A DNA stretch of 64,000 nucleotides from the NCBI RefSeq assembly GCF_900099895.1, contig NZ_FNDY01000004.1, positions 1 to 64,000 of the forward strand, given 5' to 3'. The stretch is from Paenibacillus naphthalenovorans (GTDB lineage Bacteria; Bacillota; Bacilli; Paenibacillales; NBRC-103111). Numbering within the stretch: position 1 is the first letter of the stretch; every line of letters starts with the position of its first letter. Of the stretch, positions 8,068-17,430 are shown piece by piece. The notes beneath the pieces were generated by a model that did not search any database, was not told the origin of the DNA, and was given only the letters and a program-made list of their open reading frames with translations. Position numbers and translations under genes: made by a program.

Positions 8068-8832
8068 ATGAACGAAACGGTACGACTTATTGGCAAACGC
8101 GTTATTTTTTTCGATGTAAACCAAACGCTGGTGCAGCAAAATTTAAGCTTCGAGGATGGGTTTCGGCGTGTATGGGAAAATTTCACCGGCAGATGGTCCC
8201 GGGATGAAAAACCAAGTGCAGAGCAAGTATGGACCCAGTACATCACCAGGTGGCAGCAACGAAAAAAGTCCAGGATTACCTTCCAGCAGCTTGACGAGCT
8301 TCAGCAGCAGTGCTTGCAAGAAGCCATGGAAGCGATGGACATACCAGTATCCGGTGCTATGAAGCGCGGGTTCATTCAGGAAATCAGGCGGCTTCAGGTT
8401 GAAGCCAAAACCATGCCTCCGCATACTCGGGAGGTGCTCGAGCGTCTGTCTCGAAACTACCGGCTTGCCATTATCAGCAATAGCCCGCGTTCCGAGGTGC
8501 TGCTGATGCTGAAACGGTTCGATATCGGTACGTTCTTTCCTCCCGAGCATGTGTTTACTGCGCTAAAGCCGGCCGACAAGAAACCGGCTCCTTATCTATT
8601 CAAAAAAGCTCTAAAGACGATGCAGTTCTCCCCCAAACAAGCCGTGATGGTAGGCAATTCCTGGAGACACGATGTGTGCGGCGCGGTGAAAGCGGGTCTG
8701 GACGCCGTATGGCTGAGCACATCCGGCTCCGCAGCAGGTCCCGATGCCAAAAAAATAACCCAGCAGCGGCTGGGGAAGCGTAAAGTGTATTTGATCAAGC
8801 GGTTGGATCAATTGTCCGAATTATTTTCCTGA
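8068..8832 (+). CDS. HAD-superfamily hydrolase with atypical motifs
   Basis: This 254-residue protein has HAD motif I VIFFDVNQTLV, with the nucleophilic Asp but Asn in place of the usual second Asp. Motif II is IISNSPRSEV, the motif III lysine is in LKPADKKPAPYLF, and motif IV is VMVGNSWRHDV, where the first Asp is again Asn. A helical cap lies between residues 25 and 120. Loss of the general-acid Asp is also seen in haloacid dehalogenases, so it may not be an ordinary phosphatase. The start at 8068 has CGGAGGA upstream; the longer frame from 8002 lacks one. Its 3' end overlaps the convergent EAL gene by 25 bp. Confidence 0.8.
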   Translation: MNETVRLIGKRVIFFDVNQTLVQQNLSFEDGFRRVWENFTGRWSRDEKPSAEQVWTQYITRWQQRKKSRITFQQLDELQQQCLQEAMEAMDIPVSGAMKRGFIQEIRRLQVEAKTMPPHTREVLERLSRNYRLAIISNSPRSEVLLMLKRFDIGTFFPPEHVFTALKPADKKPAPYLFKKALKTMQFSPKQAVMVGNSWRHDVCGAVKAGLDAVWLSTSGSAAGPDAKKITQQRLGKRKVYLIKRLDQLSELFS

Positions 8833-10631
8833 GCACGGTTCTTTGTGAACGGCATACCGACGCAATCGCAAACAACAACGCTGCCGCGGTGTGCCTTCGA
8901 ACGCTTCTTCACCATGGCTGCCGTACGGGAAATTTGCTCCAGGCTTACACCCGCACCCGTATGGCAGATCACAAGAGATAGCGACAGAGTAACCCCTTCG
9001 CTCTCCAGGCGTCTGCCATGCCGGTCCTCGACATAAGTCCAGTCATCATAGTCATAGAATGCTTTGACCCCCAGTTCAAAACGTCGAAGCATCTCTTCGC
9101 AAAGCTTTTCAGGGTCCTCGCTCCCGGTGATGGCGATAAAATCATCGCCCCCGATATGACCTACAAAATCATAAGGATGGCCGAGCAGGCCAATCACCTG
9201 TTGAATGCAATCGGCAGTAAACTGGATAAGCTGGTCCCCTCGGTGAAATCCGTACCGGTCGTTAAACCATTTAAAATAATCAATATCCCCGTAAATGACG
9301 GAGAACTTCTTGTGGTCGAGAAGCCGCTTGTTGATCTCCCGGTGAATTTGCATATTCCCGGGCAGACCGGTGAGCGGGTTAGCCACTTTCGCCCTTTCCA
9401 TCTTTGCGGTAGTGATGCATTCCAGAATGGAACGTATGGAGGCCGTCCCCTTTACCCGGCCCCCGGATGTAATGATGACCAAATCATAAAAAGTCTGGAG
9501 ATCGCGAGAGGTCGTATATTGGGATACTTGTTCTACCGGGGCTTGCTCATCTACGATGAGCGGTTGAGCGTCCATCAGCTGATCGATCGGCCGGTTCCAA
9601 AACAAAGAATAGCCGTATTGACCCGCCAACTGTTGAAACAGCCTGTCGCGCATGATCAAGCCGACCGGCGTTTGCCCGTTAACGATCACGGCACCCGCCG
9701 CATCCGTATGGTTCTTAAAATAATTCGCAACGATCGAAATGGGATCCCTGTAATCAAAAGTTTGACACGGCACACAAATGTCTCCGATGGTCCAGACACT
9801 GCTTGCCTCGACAATTTTACGATGCATCATAATATGATCAGTCAGCTCCGGGGGCAAAACAGCCTCCTCCGGCCCGGGATGCCCCAGCAGGTAGCCCTGC
9901 CCGTAATGTACCCCCATGCGGGTAAGCTTCATCAGTTCCTCGCGCGTTTCTATTCCTTCAGCAATCAAGTAAATGCCCAGCTTCTGCGCAAAAGTGAGCA
10001 TCGTCTCAAGAATGTACTCTTTCGTTTTATTAAAGTGAAGGTTATGTACGAGAGATCGATCCATTTTAATAAAATCAGGCTGCAGCTCTGCGATCGCTTG
10101 AAGCGAAGAATAGCCTGCTCCGGCATCGTCGATCGCAATACGGTAGCCCTGCTGCCGGTAGTGGCCGAGAATTTGTTTGGCCGATTCAAAATCTTCAATG
10201 GAGCTCCGTTCTGTAATCTCAAAAACCACTTGGCCGGGAGATAGCCCCCGCTTTTCCAAAAGCTCCAGTGTTCTTCCGGGCACAAAATCCGGATCATTCA
10301 AAATTTCTGCCGATACATTGAGAAACAGGAGTTGCTCTTTCGTCTTTGTGAAAGCTCCCTCAATCGCCTTGGCTCTCGCCAGCCTATCCAAAGGATATAA
10401 CAAGCCCTCCGCTTTGGCTGCAGCAAATAATGAAATCGGCGAATGGAGCGCAGAGTGCTCCGGTCCCCGGGTCAGCGCCTCATATCCCATGACGATTCCC
10501 TCGCTTAACGAAACGATAGGCTGATAAACGGACTTGATGGTTTGGTTCCGTATAATATGCAGCAGCTCTGTACGCAGGTTTTCCCGATTTTCATTATCAA
10601 ATCCGGGCATGGCGTCGATTGGCATGGGCAT
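8808..10631 (-). CDS. EAL-CBS-GGDEF cyclic-di-GMP protein
   Basis: The 607-residue cytosolic protein has an N-terminal EAL phosphodiesterase domain (about residues 30-270: YEALTRGP, LNVSAEIL, FEITERSS, DDAGAGYSS, KMDRSLV, IAEGIET), a CBS pair (about 290-420) and a C-terminal GGDEF domain (about 440-590: DIDYFKWFND, IGGDDF). Key EAL residues and the GGDDF signature are intact, so both hydrolysis and synthesis of cyclic di-GMP are possible. CBS domains suggest control by an adenine nucleotide. No membrane segment is seen. A phased set of PhoP-type hexamers lies upstream. The start at 10631 has a weak AAGTAGGG site; a second ATG at 10625 is nearly as good. Confidence 0.92.
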   Translation of the reverse strand: MPMPIDAMPGFDNENRENLRTELLHIIRNQTIKSVYQPIVSLSEGIVMGYEALTRGPEHSALHSPISLFAAAKAEGLLYPLDRLARAKAIEGAFTKTKEQLLFLNVSAEILNDPDFVPGRTLELLEKRGLSPGQVVFEITERSSIEDFESAKQILGHYRQQGYRIAIDDAGAGYSSLQAIAELQPDFIKMDRSLVHNLHFNKTKEYILETMLTFAQKLGIYLIAEGIETREELMKLTRMGVHYGQGYLLGHPGPEEAVLPPELTDHIMMHRKIVEASSVWTIGDICVPCQTFDYRDPISIVANYFKNHTDAAGAVIVNGQTPVGLIMRDRLFQQLAGQYGYSLFWNRPIDQLMDAQPLIVDEQAPVEQVSQYTTSRDLQTFYDLVIITSGGRVKGTASIRSILECITTAKMERAKVANPLTGLPGNMQIHREINKRLLDHKKFSVIYGDIDYFKWFNDRYGFHRGDQLIQFTADCIQQVIGLLGHPYDFVGHIGGDDFIAITGSEDPEKLCEEMLRRFELGVKAFYDYDDWTYVEDRHGRRLESEGVTLSLSLVICHTGAGVSLEQISRTAAMVKKRSKAHRGSVVVCDCVGMPFTKNRAQENNSDN

Positions 10632-10658
10632 CCCTACTTATCCGGTTTCTTTATTCCT

Positions 10659-10712
10659 AAGATAGCATAGGAATTTCAACCCCATGTTAAATTCGGGCTA
10701 TCGGAATGTTAA
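10659..10712 (-). promoter_or_regulatory. Candidate PhoP box and -10 upstream of the EAL-GGDEF gene
   Basis: On the minus strand TTAACA (10712-10707), ATAGCC, TTAACA (10690-10685) and TTGAAA (10679-10674) fall on an exact 11-bp period. A TATCTT hexamer follows after a 9-bp gap (10664-10659). The layout is the same as at pstS, phoP and ppk in this window. Three of the four hexamers are good matches to the known TT(A/C/T)ACA-type PhoP repeat. Binding by PhoP is inferred. Confidence 0.6.
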
Positions 10713-10751
10713 AATTTAGTACAGATGGATGCGCGGCCACGACGCCATTGA

Positions 10752-10790
10752 ACAAAAATAACCGGATTCCGCATCCGCGGAAATCCGGCT
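10752..10790 (-). terminator. Terminator of the pst-phoU operon
   Basis: On the minus strand AGCCGGATTTCCGC pairs with GCGGAATCCGGTT around a short loop, followed by ATTTTTG. It begins just after the phoU stop codon at 10799 and ends the pstSCAB-phoU transcript before the EAL gene promoter. Confidence 0.8.
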
Positions 10791-10798
10791 GTATTTCG

Positions 10799-11458
10799 CT
10801 AAATATTCAAGTCTTTACGTTTCCCCGTCACCATATAGATAACGCCTTCTCCGATGTTCGTCGTATGATCCGCTACACGCTCCAGGTAGAGAGCAGCCAT
10901 CATCAACTGAGACAGCTGGCGGTTGCGGCCGGGGTCGTTATTCATCATCCCTATGATTTCATCAACTACGGAGCTGTAGAGCTTATCGACCTGATCATCC
11001 TTTTCCGCTAGTGCGGCGGCACGGTGAATGTCCCGCTCAGTGTAAGCCAGCAGGCTTTCATGAAGCATATCCTTCGCCAGCAGTGCCATATTGGGGATGA
11101 TTTCAAGCGGCTTCACAAGCGCATCTCCCGACATGCGGATCGCAATTTTCGCAATATCTACCGCATGATCTCCAATTCGTTCAAGGTCCGTCGAAATTTT
11201 GAGCGCCATACCGATAATCCGCAGGTCGCTCGCCATCGGCTGCTGCAGCGCAATCAGACGCAGGCAATTTTCCTCGATCCGAAGCATCAGTTCGTCGATC
11301 CGGTCGTCCTGCTCGATGATTCTTCTTCCCAGCTGTTCATCCCTTGCTCCCAGAGCCTCTACCGCCAGGGAGATGTGGTTTTCAACCAGCCCGCCCATTT
11401 TGAGCAAATCCTCTTGCAACTCTTCTACTGCCTGGTGAAAATTGGATCTTGTATCCAT
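10799..11458 (-). CDS. phoU: Phosphate transport regulator PhoU
   Basis: PhoU links the Pst transporter to phosphate signalling. The 219-residue helical protein contains two PhoU repeats, each with a conserved acidic metal-binding helix (LGRRIIEQDDRIDELMLRIE near residue 45; AALAEKDDQVDKLYSSVVDE near residue 150). The start MDTRSNFHQ at 11458 has AAAGGAG upstream; the frame continues 41 codons further but that part is a lysine/arginine-rich artefact overlapping pstB. It is the last gene of the pst operon, 28 bp after pstB. Confidence 0.95.
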   Translation of the reverse strand: MDTRSNFHQAVEELQEDLLKMGGLVENHISLAVEALGARDEQLGRRIIEQDDRIDELMLRIEENCLRLIALQQPMASDLRIIGMALKISTDLERIGDHAVDIAKIAIRMSGDALVKPLEIIPNMALLAKDMLHESLLAYTERDIHRAAALAEKDDQVDKLYSSVVDEIIGMMNNDPGRNRQLSQLMMAALYLERVADHTTNIGEGVIYMVTGKRKDLNI

Positions 11459-11486
11459 AAAAGCAGCTCCTTTATAGAATGATCGA

Positions 11487-12239
11487 TTAACCGAAACGGC
11501 CGGTAATATAATCTTCTGTTCTTTGGTCCGTCGGCGTCGTGAAGATTTTTTCCGTCTGGTCGGATTCGATGACTTCACCATTCAGGAAAAAGGACGTATA
11601 ATCCGAGATTCTCGCCGCTTGCTGCATGTTATGAGTCACGATAACAATCGTATATTTATCGCGCAGCTCGCGGATCAGCTCCTCAATTTTCAAAGTAGAG
11701 ATCGGATCCAGCGCGGACGTCGGTTCGTCCATGAGCAGAATCCTGGGATTTACCGCCAGCGCCCGGGCGATGCATAGACGCTGCTGCTGTCCCCCCGACA
11801 AGCCGTAGGCGGACTTTTTCAGATTACCGTTGACCTCGGTCCATAACGCGGCCGCCTTCAAGCTGCTTTCGACGATGTGGTCGAGCTGCTCCTTGTCCTT
11901 GATGCCGTGAATGCGAGGACCGTAAGCAATATTTTCGTAGATCGATTTGGGAAAAGGATTAGGCTGCTGAAACACCATGCCTATATTTTTGCGCAGCAGC
12001 TCTACGTTGACGTCCGGATCATAGATGTTCTGGCCGTCGATAATTACGTTTCCTTCTATACGTATGCCTTTGATCATATCATTCATGCGATTTAATGTAC
12101 GGAGCAGGGTGGATTTCCCGCAGCCGGACGGGCCGATAAAGGCGGTGATGGAATTTTCTTGTATTTCCATATCGACATTCTTCAGAGCATGGAACTCGGA
12201 GTAATACAGATTCAATTTATTGATGCTTACAATGGACAT
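11487..12239 (-). CDS. pstB: Phosphate ABC transporter ATP-binding protein
   Basis: PstB powers high-affinity phosphate import through PstC/PstA. The 250-residue ATPase has a Walker A ([16 protein letters not shown]), a Q-loop, the ABC signature ([17 protein letters not shown]), a Walker B ([13 protein letters not shown]) and a switch histidine ([10 protein letters not shown]), all intact. The length is normal. It follows pstA by about 29 bp and precedes phoU in one operon. Confidence 0.97.
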   Translation of the reverse strand: MSIVSINKLNLYYSEFHALKNVDMEIQENSITAFIGPSGCGKSTLLRTLNRMNDMIKGIRIEGNVIIDGQNIYDPDVNVELLRKNIGMVFQQPNPFPKSIYENIAYGPRIHGIKDKEQLDHIVESSLKAAALWTEVNGNLKKSAYGLSGGQQQRLCIARALAVNPRILLMDEPTSALDPISTLKIEELIRELRDKYTIVIVTHNMQQAARISDYTSFFLNGEVIESDQTEKIFTTPTDQRTEDYITGRFG

Positions 12240-12268
12240 ATCATGCTTTCCTCCTGTGGCCCGTTGGT

Positions 12269-13138
12269 TTACAACTTCTTCTGATATTTATTGCGTAAAT
12301 AAATGGCGAATGCATTCATGCTAAGCAGCATGATCAGCAGGACAATAATGCCGGCCGCAGCCACATTTTGAAACTCCGCTTGCGGTTGGCTTGCCCAGTT
12401 GTAAATTTGAATCGGCATTACCGTAAAGCTGTCAAAAGGCGATTTAGGCAAAAAAGCGATGTAAGCAACGGCTCCGACGACGATGAGGGGCGCCGTTTCT
12501 CCAATCGCCCTGGACATCGAAAGAATGGATCCGGTCAATATCCCCGGAAGTGCGGAGGGCAATACAACCCGTACAATCGTCTGCCAACGGTTGGCCCCCA
12601 TAGCGAACGAGGCATTGCGAAGCGATTGAGGTACCGTTCTGATCGCTTCCTGGGATGCGACGATGATAATGGGCAGCACCAGCAGCGTCATCGTCAGCGC
12701 CCCGGACAATAAGCTGCGCTCCAGCTGGAGCATCCGAACGAACACGGTTAATCCAAGCAATCCGTAAACGATCGAAGGGACGCCCGCCAGGTTAGCGATA
12801 TTCGTTTGAACCAGACGGCTGAAGCGCGTATCCTTGGCGTACTCCTCCAAATAAATTGCGGTCGCGACACCGATAATGAATGTCAGCGGCGCGGTGATCA
12901 TCATCAACCAGAATGTGCCGACCAAGGCGGCCTTGATCCCGGCATTTTCCGGGATTCGGGATGCATAACTCGTCAAAAACTGCCAATCCAGCCACCCCGC
13001 CCCTTGAACAATCACTTGTATTAACAATAAAGCGAGCGCTAAAATCCCAAAGCAGGTGGAGACAAAAAACAACTGATGAAAGAACTTATTTTTTCTGTTC
13101 CTTTGAGCGACATGCTGCATGCTTTCTTTCGTTGCCAT
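12269..13138 (-). CDS. pstA: Phosphate ABC transporter permease PstA
   Basis: The 289-residue permease has six predicted membrane segments, beginning with [19 protein letters not shown] at about residues 25-43. The cytoplasmic EAA-type loop reads [20 protein letters not shown]. It is the second membrane subunit of the Pst importer. Its ATG shares one base with the pstC stop (TGATG at 13140-13136), showing tight coupling. Confidence 0.95.
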   Translation of the reverse strand: MATKESMQHVAQRNRKNKFFHQLFFVSTCFGILALALLLIQVIVQGAGWLDWQFLTSYASRIPENAGIKAALVGTFWLMMITAPLTFIIGVATAIYLEEYAKDTRFSRLVQTNIANLAGVPSIVYGLLGLTVFVRMLQLERSLLSGALTMTLLVLPIIIVASQEAIRTVPQSLRNASFAMGANRWQTIVRVVLPSALPGILTGSILSMSRAIGETAPLIVVGAVAYIAFLPKSPFDSFTVMPIQIYNWASQPQAEFQNVAAAGIIVLLIMLLSMNAFAIYLRNKYQKKL

Positions 13139-14055
13139 CAGTATTCCTCCCTGAACCTTTTGGAAATCGTTCTCGCCAGAATATTCATCGCTAGTGTCAT
13201 AACAAATAAGGTAATCCCTACGGCATAAATGGTCATGTATTCTACAGAACCGTAACTTGTATCTCCCGAGCTGACAGAAACGATATAAGCAGTAAGGGTT
13301 TGAATGCTTTGCAAAGGATTATAAGCCATTTGGGCCAAATTTCCCGCGGCCAGGGTGACAATCATTGTTTCCCCTACGGCACGGGACAGGCCGAGCACGA
13401 AGGAAGCGATAATCCCCGACAAGGCAGCAGGCACTACGATTTTAAGGGCAACCTCCAACTTTGTAGACCCCAGCGCGTAAGCGCCGTTGCGGAGCGAATT
13501 AGGAACGGCCATCATAGCATCCTCACTGAGGGAGCAAATGATGGGAATGATCATGATCCCCACGACAATGCCCGCACTGAGCGCATTAAAGATTTCCGTT
13601 TGCGGGATAATGAATTGTAATACCGGAGTTACAAAATTTAATGCGAAAAAACCGTAAACGATCGTAGGAATACCGGCCAATATTTCCAGAATCGGCTTTA
13701 CGATATTCCGTACTTTCGACGGCGCATACTCGCTTAAATAAATCGCGCTCCCCAGTCCGATCGGAATCGCCACGATGCTTGCAATCAAAGTGACAAGCAG
13801 GGTTCCTGTCACAAGCGGCAGTACTCCAAATTTCGGATCGGAGAAAAGGGGCGTCCATTCCGTCCCGGTAATAAACTGCCAAAATGGGACTTCTCTGAAG
13901 AAACCGAGCGACTCGAATACGAGAATCAAGACGATACCTACTGTTGTAAGAATGGAGATAACAGCAAAAAAAGCTAATATTTTGGGTATTAGCACGTCCG
14001 ACGAAATCATACTTTTTTTCTTTTTGTAATTCACTCTCGGTGTTTTCATTTCCAT
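13138..14055 (-). CDS. pstC: Phosphate ABC transporter permease PstC
   Basis: The 305-residue permease has a short basic cytoplasmic N-terminus, then about six membrane segments. The family features PTIVYGFFALNFVTPVL and the EAA loop RNGAYALGSTKLEVALKIVV are visible. It forms the channel with PstA. It lies 107 bp after pstS; that gap contains a large hairpin which probably sets the ratio between binding protein and permease. The start at 14055 has a G-rich site 8 bp upstream; a second ATG at 14049 is possible. Confidence 0.95.
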   Translation of the reverse strand: MEMKTPRVNYKKKKSMISSDVLIPKILAFFAVISILTTVGIVLILVFESLGFFREVPFWQFITGTEWTPLFSDPKFGVLPLVTGTLLVTLIASIVAIPIGLGSAIYLSEYAPSKVRNIVKPILEILAGIPTIVYGFFALNFVTPVLQFIIPQTEIFNALSAGIVVGIMIIPIICSLSEDAMMAVPNSLRNGAYALGSTKLEVALKIVVPAALSGIIASFVLGLSRAVGETMIVTLAAGNLAQMAYNPLQSIQTLTAYIVSVSSGDTSYGSVEYMTIYAVGITLFVMTLAMNILARTISKRFREEY

Positions 14056-14076
14056 AGCTTAACCCCCGTGTAAAGC

Positions 14077-14150
14077 AATGATTTTGGCAAACCCGCGGCT
14101 TCCTGCGCATATGATCGCTTAGGTGCCGCGGTTTTTAAACCAAAATCATT
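14077..14150 (-). other. Intercistronic hairpin between pstS and pstC
   Basis: Two arms of about 22-25 bases (14126-14150 and 14077-14098) pair nearly fully around a 27-base loop (AATGATTTTGG with CCAAAATCATT, AAACCGCGG with CCGCGGGTTT). There is no U-run after it. Such hairpins in binding-protein transporter operons commonly protect the upstream mRNA 3' end or cause partial termination, which gives more binding protein than permease. The structure is seen; the role is inferred. Confidence 0.7.
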
Positions 14151-14162
14151 CTGCTTGATGGT

Positions 14163-15158
14163 TTACTTCAGTGCTTCCAGGTTTTTATTGATAACATCTT
14201 GAGGAAGCCTGATGTAATCAACTGCTTCAACCATTTTAGCGCCTTCTTCGCTGTTATAGTATTTCAGGAATTCTTTAATGTGAGGCTCGGCGATGGCTTT
14301 CTTCGTCGGGTACACATAAAGATAACGGGACAATGGAGCATAAGTCATTTTTTCGATGGTCTCCTTGGTAGGTGCTACCGCAGGAGAGTTAGCGTCTTTC
14401 TTAATAGCTACAGCATTCAAAGTAGCTTCATTCGCTTTGTAGTATGAGAAACCGAAATAACCCATTGCAAATTCGTCGCCTTGTACGCCTTTAACCAATA
14501 CATTGTCGTCTTCGGAAGGCGTATAATCCGAACGGGACTCTTTCGCTTTACCATTGATCGCTTCCGTGAAGAACTCAAACGTACCGGATGCCGTACCGGG
14601 ACCATACAGCTTGATTTCTTTATCCGGCCACTCAGGACGAACATCGCTCCATTTTTTTACCTGGCTGTCTTTGGACCAGATTTTCTTCAATTCTTCCACT
14701 GTCATTTCTTTGGCAAAGGTATTTTTCTTATTAACCACAACCGTGACACCGTCAAGAGCAATCGGCATTTCAACAGCTTCCGTGTTTTGTTTTGCCTTCA
14801 ATTCTTCCAATTCTTCAGGCTTGAATTTTTTGGACATGTCCGCGATATGAATTTCCCCGGCAAGCAGCTTCTTGACTCCGTTGCTGGATCCGGATTCACC
14901 TACCGTAATTTTTACGTCTTTATGCTTTTTCATAAATTCTTCAGCTACGGCTTGAGAGATAGGGAACACTGTGGAAGAGCCGTCGATTTTGATTTCGCCT
15001 TTCAGGCCTTCCGGAGCAGGAGCTGTTTTACCGTCAGATGGCGCCGCGCCTTGGTTCGGCTGGCTTTCCGTTTGTGTTCCGCATGCGGCCAGAGATAATG
15101 CCAAAACGATAGAAGATAATGCGAGTGTACCTTTACGTGCAAAACCTTTAAACAACAT
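14163..15158 (-). CDS. pstS: Phosphate-binding lipoprotein PstS
   Basis: PstS captures phosphate outside the membrane for PstCAB. The 331-residue protein has a lipoprotein signal peptide with lipobox LSLAAC and lipidated Cys26, then a serine/proline-rich linker. The mature domain carries phosphate-binding motifs IDGSSTVFPISQAVAEEF, TVGESGSSNGVKKL and the PGTASGTFEFF segment. The start at 15158 was chosen because GAGGAG lies 5 bases before the ATG; an upstream GTG at 15164 would leave no spacing. It is the first gene of the pst operon and has a strong PhoP box upstream. Confidence 0.97.
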   Translation of the reverse strand: MLFKGFARKGTLALSSIVLALSLAACGTQTESQPNQGAAPSDGKTAPAPEGLKGEIKIDGSSTVFPISQAVAEEFMKKHKDVKITVGESGSSNGVKKLLAGEIHIADMSKKFKPEELEELKAKQNTEAVEMPIALDGVTVVVNKKNTFAKEMTVEELKKIWSKDSQVKKWSDVRPEWPDKEIKLYGPGTASGTFEFFTEAINGKAKESRSDYTPSEDDNVLVKGVQGDEFAMGYFGFSYYKANEATLNAVAIKKDANSPAVAPTKETIEKMTYAPLSRYLYVYPTKKAIAEPHIKEFLKYYNSEEGAKMVEAVDYIRLPQDVINKNLEALK

Positions 15159-15198
15159 GACCACTCCTCATAATTTTTGTTTGTCGTTCACAATGACC

Positions 15199-15252
15199 AT
15201 GTTACGCCCCTTTTGTTTTCGTCAGTTCAAAGATTTGTTAACGGAATGTAAA
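15199..15252 (-). promoter_or_regulatory. PhoP box and -10 element of the pst operon
   Basis: On the minus strand TTTACA (15252-15247), TTAACA (15241-15236), TTGAAC (15230-15225) and AAAACA (15219-15214) repeat at exactly 11 bp. A TAACAT -10 follows at 15204-15199 after 9 bp, with no SigA -35 needed. This is the architecture known for PhoP-activated promoters in B. subtilis. pstS is a classical target, which supports the reading. Confidence 0.85.
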
Positions 15253-15317
15253 AAATATCGAAATCTATGAAATGGACGGTGATACCATCCTTTGAAATCA
15301 GCGTTTTTTCGTCAGGT

Positions 15318-15334
15318 TTTACAAAAGATTTACA
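15318..15334 (+). promoter_or_regulatory. Possible short PhoP box upstream of the chemoreceptor gene
   Basis: Two perfect TTTACA hexamers on the plus strand are 11 bp apart (15318-15323 and 15329-15334), about 80 bp upstream of the chemoreceptor start. Neighbouring positions on the same period are weak (TTTCGT and CGAACC). No convincing -10 lies at the spacing seen at the other four sites, so this call is tentative. Confidence 0.35.
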
Positions 15335-15411
15335 TTGTACGAACCTGGATTTAATTATTCCATAGTACATTCGTAGTATATACACAAGACAACCGATATA
15401 TGGAGGGTACT

Positions 15412-17256
15412 ATGAAGAGACTAAAAAGCATCAGAGATGTGCGGTTATCTATGAAAACAAAGCTGATTATGACATTTTCTTTTATTACGCTTCTCTTTGC
15501 CGGAGTTTCGGTCTTTAATCTATGGCAAGTAGACAGCATCAAGCAGCATCTCCAATATCAGAACGAGCAGACGGATAAACAAAAGTTGGCTCTGCAGTTA
15601 AAGCAACAGGCTAATTCGCTGGCTTCCATCTATGCGGCTTATGTATTGACCAAAAAACCCGAGCTGATTGATACATATAATAAGGAAAAAGAGGAATTTT
15701 TGCGGTCGGTGGAAAGGATGGCTCTTACCGCATCCAACGCGGATGAACGCAATTGGAGCGCCAAGCTGACGAACACCTCCAAAGAATTTGCAGGCACTTT
15801 CGATAAGGCGCAGCAGATTGTGATGAACTCATCGCTCCAGCCTCAAGAGATGGACCTACAGTTGAAATCCGCGCATAATGAATCAGAGCTGTTTAAAGAT
15901 TACATATTTGAACATGTTGATCTCTTCAATGAAGCTTACAATCAATACGCCTTGACGGCTGTGAGCAGTACCCATCGTCAATTGAATGATTCTGCCCGGT
16001 TTGCCGTTATCACAACCTTGCTCGTTACGATCATCAGCAGCATAACCGCATTTTTGCTCATCCGATCATTTATGAAGCCGATTCAGCGTTTGCAGCATGC
16101 TGTAATGCAGGTTGCCGAAGGGGATCTCCGCCATAAAATTAACAGTTCCTCCTCCGACGAGCTTGGCAGGCTCAGTCAAAGCTTCGATGAGATGATTGAC
16201 CGAATCAAAGAAATGCTGTCGAATACTCAAACCGTTGCTTCATCCCTATCCAGACATTCGCGTTCCTTTCACGAGTTCTCCAGAGAAACCGCGGCCGCTA
16301 ACAAGGACATCGTCCGGGCTATTCAGGAAATATCGTCAGGAAGCGAAGAACAAGCCCGTTTCTCGGAAAACAGTGCCTATATTATTACCGAAACCACCAG
16401 GGAAATACGTCAAATAACCGAATATACCGTGATGATGCAGCGCAAGAGTAAAGAAGCCTCATCCAATACCCATACGGGATCCCAAGTGATGGAAGGGTTG
16501 AAATCAGCCGCAGAGCAATCCGAAAAAGTACTGCATCAGGTTTATCTGACGATGGAAACCTTATCCCGCAGCTCCGCCCGAATCGGTAAAATCGTCGGAA
16601 GCATTACCGAAATATCCGCCCAAACCAATGTACTGGCGCTGAATGCGGCCATTGAAGCGGCCAGAGCGGGTGTGCACGGCAAAGGGTTTTCCGTGATCGC
16701 GGATGAAGTGCGGCAGCTTTCGGCTCAAACCAGCGAATCCTCCAAAACAATCACCCGGATCGTGCAAACGCTGCAGGCGCAAATAAGCGAGATGGAAGCT
16801 TCGTTAAACGAGATGAAGCTTTCTTTCGAGAACCAGACCGGCAAAATTAACGAAAGCATGGACGCGTTTATGGACATCCGACTATCTATGGATGAGCTTT
16901 CAGACCATATTGAACAGATACATACCCTTGTTTCCGCAGCAGAAGACAAAAACAGCAAGCTTGCCTCTTCCGTGCAGCACATTGCCGCCATCGCTCAGGA
17001 AACGGCCGCCGGCGTCGAGGAAGTGAATTCGGCATCGCAGCATCAGGATTCGGCCATTCACCGGATCGCTTCACAATCCGACGATATATTATCACTCGCT
17101 CAGCAGTTATTCGATGAAATCAACCGATTCAAAATTTCCGACGGGACGGAAATACTCGATCAAAGCGTAATCGAGAAACCGAATCCCGAAGAGATGATCA
17201 TTGCACCAGAAGCGTCCGAGGAACACAGCATACGAGAAAACAGAGTGTCGGTCTAA
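15412..17256 (+). CDS. Methyl-accepting chemotaxis protein
   Basis: The 614-residue transmembrane receptor has a first membrane segment (about residues 16-36, [15 protein letters not shown]), a helical extracellular sensor region of about 150 residues, a second segment ([20 protein letters not shown]), a HAMP domain ([19 protein letters not shown]) and a cytoplasmic signalling domain. The signalling tip is clear ([40 protein letters not shown]). The start at 15412 follows GGAGGG by 4 bases; an ATG at 15400 precedes the binding site. The gene is divergent from pstS and may share phosphate control. The ligand is unknown. Confidence 0.93.
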   Translation: MKRLKSIRDVRLSMKTKLIMTFSFITLLFAGVSVFNLWQVDSIKQHLQYQNEQTDKQKLALQLKQQANSLASIYAAYVLTKKPELIDTYNKEKEEFLRSVERMALTASNADERNWSAKLTNTSKEFAGTFDKAQQIVMNSSLQPQEMDLQLKSAHNESELFKDYIFEHVDLFNEAYNQYALTAVSSTHRQLNDSARFAVITTLLVTIISSITAFLLIRSFMKPIQRLQHAVMQVAEGDLRHKINSSSSDELGRLSQSFDEMIDRIKEMLSNTQTVASSLSRHSRSFHEFSRETAAANKDIVRAIQEISSGSEEQARFSENSAYIITETTREIRQITEYTVMMQRKSKEASSNTHTGSQVMEGLKSAAEQSEKVLHQVYLTMETLSRSSARIGKIVGSITEISAQTNVLALNAAIEAARAGVHGKGFSVIADEVRQLSAQTSESSKTITRIVQTLQAQISEMEASLNEMKLSFENQTGKINESMDAFMDIRLSMDELSDHIEQIHTLVSAAEDKNSKLASSVQHIAAIAQETAAGVEEVNSASQHQDSAIHRIASQSDDILSLAQQLFDEINRFKISDGTEILDQSVIEKPNPEEMIIAPEASEEHSIRENRVSV

Positions 17257-17384
17257 CGGTCTGTTGGGCTGAAAATCCATCTGTCGCTGCCTGTGGAGAG
17301 ACGCGACCACCCTTGGGGTGATTTTGGCTTAACGGACATCCCATTCCCGGCGTTTCTTCAATGGTATGGTCGTGGTTGCAACGC

Positions 17385-17425
17385 AAAACACCCTGCTCGA
17401 TACAAAAATCGAACAGGGTGTTTTT
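17385..17425. terminator. Convergent terminator of the chemoreceptor and oxidoreductase genes
   Basis: AACACCCTG-CTCGAT pairs with ATCGA-ACAGGGTGTT and is flanked by A and T runs on both sides. It sits just before the minus-strand oxidoreductase stop codon at 17431 and can end transcription from both strands. Confidence 0.8.
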
Positions 17426-17430
17426 GGGCA

